Positions 5,834-8,739 of a DNA stretch of 8,739 bases are shown here, piece by piece. The stretch lies in the NCBI GenBank assembly GCA_002497965.1, contig DAFR01000111.1, positions 1 through 8,739 of the forward strand, in the 5' to 3' direction. The position numbers and the translations under genes were made by a program. Below the pieces are notes generated by a model that was given only the letters and a program-made list of their open reading frames with translations, made no database searches and had not been told where the DNA came from. The DNA is from Methanomicrobiaceae archaeon UBA436 (GTDB lineage: Archaea > Halobacteriota > Methanomicrobia > Methanomicrobiales > Methanoculleaceae). Numbering within the stretch: position 1 is the first letter of the stretch; every line of letters starts with the position of its first letter.

Positions 5834-5962
5834 CCTGATCGCTGCCTCCACACCCAGGCGGTCGACCGTCTGCGGCGATTGCAGATCCCCCTATGGAATA
5901 CATCGCGGAAGAGGTTCAGCATCAAACCGGGGTGCGGCCTGGAGTTACCGGTCCACCGGCCC

Positions 5963-6307
5963 CTACTCTGCCACCTCATTTTTGCGGAACATGTGAACTC
6001 TCCCTGCAACACGCCGGATAGGAAGGACGAATGCAAGGCCCATCCCCGGTTGATCCAGTTCTGCGGCGGCGATGATTGCATCGAGCACAGCGTCCGTCCG
6101 TTCGGCGGCGACGACTGTCAAGATCACCTCTTTCTCGGGCTCGATGGCGATCCCGAGAAGCGTCTTTCCCTCACGAATACCGGTTCCGCGGCCAAAGATG
6201 ATGGTCGCCCCCTCAGCCCCGGCGCCGCGGGCCGCCTCGAGCACAGGCTCGGACCAGCCCCGTTTTACAATCGTGACGATCAGTTCATTACCATAATCAT
6301 TGCTCAT
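5963..6307 (-). CDS. Divergent P-II family signalling protein
   Basis: This 114-residue protein has the P-II trimer fold pattern: strand ELIVTIVKRGW (8-18), helix WSEPVLEAARGAGAEGATIIFGRG (18-41), a short T-loop region at 42-56, strand KEVILTVVAAER (59-70), helix TDAVLDAIIAAAEL (71-84), and PGMGLAFVLPIRRVAG (87-102), which takes the place of the nucleotide-binding B-loop and following strand. Classical GlnB/GlnK residues are missing: no T-loop tyrosine for uridylylation and no lysine in the B-loop. It is therefore not an ordinary nitrogen regulator. The ATG overlaps the stop of the DUF1538 gene (ATGA) and has its own AGGTGA Shine-Dalgarno. I infer that it docks on the adjacent membrane pair and gates it in response to a nucleotide or ion, as GlnK does on AmtB; its ligand is unknown. 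It is the last gene of the minus-strand operon. Confidence 0.85.
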   Translation of the reverse strand: MSNDYGNELIVTIVKRGWSEPVLEAARGAGAEGATIIFGRGTGIREGKTLLGIAIEPEKEVILTVVAAERTDAVLDAIIAAAELDQPGMGLAFVLPIRRVAGRVHMFRKNEVAE

Positions 6308-7026
6308 CTTGTTTCACCTTTTCTTCTCCTGTAGAAGATGCCGAGCATCAGCACCGAGAGGATTGGGGCAAGCGCTATCAGCGCTATCAGCCCGAACCCG
6401 TCCACGACAGGGTCTCGCCCCTCGATCCCGGCAGCAACACCGACGGCAAGGGATAGGAGGAAAGTGACCGCCATCGGGCCGGTGGCGACACCTCCTGAAT
6501 CAAACGCCACCCCGATAAAATCCTCATCCGAGAAGTGGAGGAGGATGAGGGCCAGCACGTAGCCCGGGATGACGAAGCAGAGCAGCGAGATGCCGTAGAC
6601 GAGGCGGAGCATCCCGCACGCGACCGAGACTGCGACACCGAGAGATAGCGCGTAGAGGATGAGGGACTGCCGGATTGAACCGCTCGAGGCCTCCTCAACC
6701 TGGTAGCAGAGGACACGAACGGCGGGCTCGGCGTAGGTGGTGAGAAAACCCAGGAAGAACCCGAACGGGAGGAAGATCCACTGCTGGTCGAGCGTGGCGA
6801 GCGCCTCCCCGATCTCGTGCCCCGCGGGGATGAACGCAGCCCGGACGCCCTGGAGAAGGAGGATCATCCCTATAGCGGTAAACAGGATACCGCGTGTCAG
6901 GTTTACGATGTATCCGCGCGGGAGTTTGAGGTAGAAGAACTGGAAACCCAGGAAGAAGACAAGCAGGGGGATCAACGCCTGTGCAACCTCAATGATGACT
7001 CCGTCAAGCCCTTCAAGCAGCGCCAC
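6304..7026 (-). CDS. DUF1538 integral membrane protein, second of pair (putative cation/proton antiporter subunit)
   Basis: This 240-residue polytopic membrane protein has about six to seven hydrophobic segments (near residues 10-32, 44-62, 82-98, 120-140, 144-164, 184-200 and 210-232) and a basic tail YRRRKGETR. DUF1538 hallmarks are TYAEPAVRVL (97-106), FDSGGVATGPMAVTF (175-189) and DGFGLIALIALAPILSVL (209-226); the acidic residues in AEP and FDSGG lie within or next to membrane segments and are candidate ion-coupling sites. Family pairs have been reported as a two-component Na+(Li+,K+)/H+ antiporter (UmpAB); transfer of that role here is inference. The start is GTG at 7026, 5 bases after the previous stop, with no clear Shine-Dalgarno close by, suggesting coupled translation. 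It overlaps the P-II gene by ATGA. Confidence 0.85.
   Translation of the reverse strand: MALLEGLDGVIIEVAQALIPLLVFFLGFQFFYLKLPRGYIVNLTRGILFTAIGMILLLQGVRAAFIPAGHEIGEALATLDQQWIFLPFGFFLGFLTTYAEPAVRVLCYQVEEASSGSIRQSLILYALSLGVAVSVACGMLRLVYGISLLCFVIPGYVLALILLHFSDEDFIGVAFDSGGVATGPMAVTFLLSLAVGVAAGIEGRDPVVDGFGLIALIALAPILSVLMLGIFYRRRKGETR
6314..6319 (-). promoter_or_regulatory. Shine-Dalgarno of the P-II gene
   Basis: AGGTGA on the minus strand sits 6 bases before the ATG at 6307, inside the 3' end of the DUF1538 gene. It decides the start and shows that the P-II gene can initiate on its own besides translational coupling. Confidence 0.6.
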
Positions 7027-7031
7027 TGCTA

Positions 7032-7724
7032 TCAGAAGAAGATCACCCCCATCGACATGACGCCAAGTATTGGCCCGATCGAGGCCAGACCTATCAGCCC
7101 GAACCCGTCTGTGATCGGCGATCGGCCCGCAAGGACTCTGCTCACCCCGGCTCCGAGCGCCAGGATTACCGGCACCGTCAGCGGTCCGGTCGTGACCCCG
7201 CCTGCGTCGAAGGCGACGGCGAGGAACTCCGGTGGGGTTATGAGCGCAAGGAGGAGGACAAGACCGTATCCGGCGGCAAAGAGGTGGCCTATGGGCACCC
7301 CCGCAACTATCCGGAGAACGCCCACAGTGGCAAAGAACCCGACGCTGACACCGATGACTACTATCAGGGGGCCCTGAGCGATCCCGCCGCCGGAGACGGT
7401 ATCCACCATATCGGTGAGGACACGAACGTCAGGTTCCGCCACCGTGGCAAAGAACCCGAAGAAGAAGACCGCGATAATTATCAGTGTAATCGATCCTCTG
7501 GCGGGCAGTTCCGAACCGATCGCTTCACCCATGGGCAGGATCCCTGACTTGACACCAAAGAGGAAGAAGGCGATCCCCAGGACCACCATACCGCTGCCGA
7601 GCAGGAAGTGGAGGAGATCGGCAGGCGAGGCCTGGAGCACGAAGATCTCGAGGAGGATGATGACAAGGACTATCGGGATGACTGCCTGCAGAACCTCGGC
7701 CAGTTCGTCTCTTAACTCCTGCAT
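7032..7724 (-). CDS. DUF1538 integral membrane protein, first of pair (putative cation/proton antiporter subunit)
   Basis: This 230-residue polytopic membrane protein is a paralog of the gene that follows it. Shared blocks are FATVAEPDVRVL (92-103), FDAGGVTTGPLTVPVILALG (172-191) and DGFGLIGLASIGPILGVM (206-223), in the same order and spacing, so the two probably form a pseudo-symmetric heterodimer. Hydrophobic segments lie near residues 12-30, 42-58, 79-96, 118-140, 148-164, 183-198 and 208-230; the chain ends inside the last one, at IFF. A glycine-rich AEP/FDAGG pair is conserved in both proteins and is the likely functional core. ATG 7724 follows GGGGGAAAG at a somewhat long distance. It lies 43 bases after the hexulose-phosphate synthase stop, with no obvious terminator, so co-transcription is likely. 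Confidence 0.85.
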   Translation of the reverse strand: MQELRDELAEVLQAVIPIVLVIILLEIFVLQASPADLLHFLLGSGMVVLGIAFFLFGVKSGILPMGEAIGSELPARGSITLIIIAVFFFGFFATVAEPDVRVLTDMVDTVSGGGIAQGPLIVVIGVSVGFFATVGVLRIVAGVPIGHLFAAGYGLVLLLALITPPEFLAVAFDAGGVTTGPLTVPVILALGAGVSRVLAGRSPITDGFGLIGLASIGPILGVMSMGVIFF

Positions 7725-7767
7725 ATCTGGATTACTTTCCCCCAGGAATCCCGGTTATTCTAGCATT

Positions 7768-8739
7768 TCAGCGCCGTTTCTCCCATTTCAGGAGTTCTGA
7801 GACCTCTGAGAGCGTCCGGCCGCGCCTGATCTCCTCGCGGATCCGCTCTTCGGTCTTCCGGACCTCCATCGCCCGACGGGCGATCTCGTAGGCCCGATCC
7901 CGGGGAACCACCACGACACCGCTCTCGTCGGCAACTATCCAGTCGCCAGGTCGGACCTCCTGGCCGCAGCAGAGGATCTCGGTGTTGATCTCCCCGAGAC
8001 CCACAGGCTCTCCAGCGTTCGGGACGGTTGCTGTAGCAAAGACGGGGAACCCCATCTCACGGATATCGTCGATGTCCCTCACTGCGCCCTCGATGACGAT
8101 GCCTGCAAGACCGCGGTTCTTCGCGGAGTGGGTGGCAAGTTCACCCCAGGGTGAGATATCCTTTCGGCCGTCGTTACTTATTACAAGGACATCACCGGGT
8201 CTGGCGATATCGATCGCCTCGACGGGTTTTGCCCAGTCACCAGAAACTGTCCGGACGGTGACGGCGGGGCCGACAGCCCTGACCCTGCCGCAGATTGAGA
8301 TTATGCCAGCCATCGCGCCCTTCCGGTGCATGGCATCAGTGACGTTTGGTGCAGAGACCGCCTCAAAGAGACGGCGGATGACAGCATCGGGGCTCTCCTT
8401 CTCCCGCGGCCGAATCTCGGGGCGGTCGATTGCCTCCCTGACCCGGCGGGTCGCTGCGGTCACGTCGGCGGCCTTGATGATGTTGCTGCCCACGATGACG
8501 ATCGTGGCCCCGGCAGCAACCGCGGCGGACGCTGTCCCTGCATCCAGTCCCCCGGCAACGGCGATGGGGGCGTTCACCTCGCCGGTAAGACGGTGGAGGA
8601 GATCAAGTGATGATCTGCCGATCATCTGCTGATCGATACCGACGTGGGCGTTGATGTAGTCGACGCCGAGCCCCGCAACTTCACGGGCCCTGGCGAGGGG
8701 GTCGCTGACGTTGATGAGGTCGGCCATGAGCCGGACGCC
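7768..8739 (-). CDS. Bifunctional 3-hexulose-6-phosphate synthase / RraA-like fusion (N-terminus off window)
   Basis: The frame continues past the first visible ATG (8725-8727) to the window edge, and MADLINVSDP is internal to the synthase domain, so the gene is cut; 323 C-terminal residues are visible. Visible residues 1-105 are the second half of a hexulose-6-phosphate synthase TIM barrel: GVDYINAHVGIDQQMIG (25-41), APIAVAGGLDAGTA (57-70) and ATIVIVGSNIIKAADV (78-93). The synthase condenses formaldehyde with ribulose 5-phosphate; in archaea lacking the oxidative pentose phosphate route it runs in reverse to make pentoses. Residues about 125-290 are an RraA-like domain: PGDVLVISNDG (181-191), WGELATHSAKNRGLAGIVIEGAVRD (198-222), FPVFATATVPNAG (231-243) and GDWIVADESGVVVVPR (265-280); R221-D222 match the metal-site RD of related aldolases. 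Archaea lack RNase E, so the name 'ribonuclease regulator' is probably misleading. The charged, helical C-tail (290-323) may be a coiled coil. Confidence 0.9.
   Translation of the reverse strand, partial: GVRLMADLINVSDPLARAREVAGLGVDYINAHVGIDQQMIGRSSLDLLHRLTGEVNAPIAVAGGLDAGTASAAVAAGATIVIVGSNIIKAADVTAATRRVREAIDRPEIRPREKESPDAVIRRLFEAVSAPNVTDAMHRKGAMAGIISICGRVRAVGPAVTVRTVSGDWAKPVEAIDIARPGDVLVISNDGRKDISPWGELATHSAKNRGLAGIVIEGAVRDIDDIREMGFPVFATATVPNAGEPVGLGEINTEILCCGQEVRPGDWIVADESGVVVVPRDRAYEIARRAMEVRKTEERIREEIRRGRTLSEVSELLKWEKRR

Larger units (their letters stand above)
5492..5962. other. Convergent intergenic region with no convincing protein gene
   Basis: This 471-base gap separates the ends of two converging transcription units. 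Open frames exist on both strands, including a 139-codon one from GTG 5577, but they are arginine/serine-rich, resemble no family I recognise and run into the P-II gene. The gap does hold local structure: a promoter-like box, a micro-ORF with a strong Shine-Dalgarno, nested inverted repeats, a repeated 10-mer and a palindrome at 5855-5872 (CGGTCGACCG core at 5859-5868). These are described separately. An independent non-coding transcript or a mobile-element remnant are the main readings. Confidence 0.6.

Noticed and set aside
5624..5851. 75-codon minus-strand open frame in the gap
   Set aside because: It starts at GTG, has no recognised motif and covers the inverted-repeat element, whose symmetry explains the sequence better than coding does.
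5948..5959. CCGG-TCCA-CCGG hairpin just after the P-II stop as a minus-strand terminator
   Set aside because: The stem has only 4 bp and no T tract follows on the minus strand.
5577..5996. 139-codon + strand open frame from GTG in the convergent gap
   Set aside because: It is rich in arginine and serine, matches no family I know, lacks a clear Shine-Dalgarno and overlaps the 3' end of the P-II gene on the other strand. It looks like a chance frame in GC-rich DNA.

Overview
The window looks like a piece of chromosome from a methanogenic archaeon, most likely of the Methanoculleus type (Methanomicrobiales). This rests on the GC-rich codon use, the tight gene overlaps, an archaeal-type tungstate-binding lipoprotein, a hexulose-6-phosphate synthase fused to an RraA-like domain, the arylacetate-CoA ligase plus ACT-domain cluster, and paired DUF1538 membrane proteins with a P-II protein. 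The genus is recognition from memory and was not checked by alignment. Both window edges cut through genes.

Region 1 (1-2305, + strand) is a translationally coupled three-gene run. It holds the 3' end of a secreted, C-terminally anchored protein, a lipoprotein with a sulfite-oxidase-like molybdopterin-domain signature, and the tungstate/molybdate-binding lipoprotein WtpA. The first two share a fold signature, and both appear to lack the cysteine that binds molybdenum in this superfamily. No permease or ATPase follows wtpA in the window.

Region 2 (2306-5491, + strand) starts with a GC-rich leader of about 156 bases that can form competing hairpins. Two tandem phenylacetate-CoA ligase (PaaK) paralogs follow, overlapping by 8 bp, and then a double ACT-domain protein coupled through TAATG behind a strong Shine-Dalgarno. 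The set fits activation of aryl acids to CoA thioesters, with a small amino-acid-sensing protein. In related archaea this links to indolepyruvate:ferredoxin oxidoreductase and aromatic amino acid metabolism.

Region 3 (5492-5962) is a 471-base gap between convergent genes with no convincing protein gene. It holds a promoter-like or T-rich box, a 9-codon micro-ORF with a strong Shine-Dalgarno, a nested inverted-repeat element of about 150 bases with a possible pseudoknot, a repeated 10-mer and a near-perfect 18-bp palindrome. This is the least explained part of the window.

Region 4 (5963-8739, - strand) appears to be one operon. Read 5' to 3' on the minus strand it runs: bifunctional hexulose-6-phosphate synthase/RraA-like protein (N-terminus off the window), two DUF1538 membrane proteins (reported relatives form a two-component cation/proton antiporter), and a divergent P-II protein coupled by ATGA. 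The likely theme is a cation transporter under P-II control, placed next to a pentose-supply enzyme.
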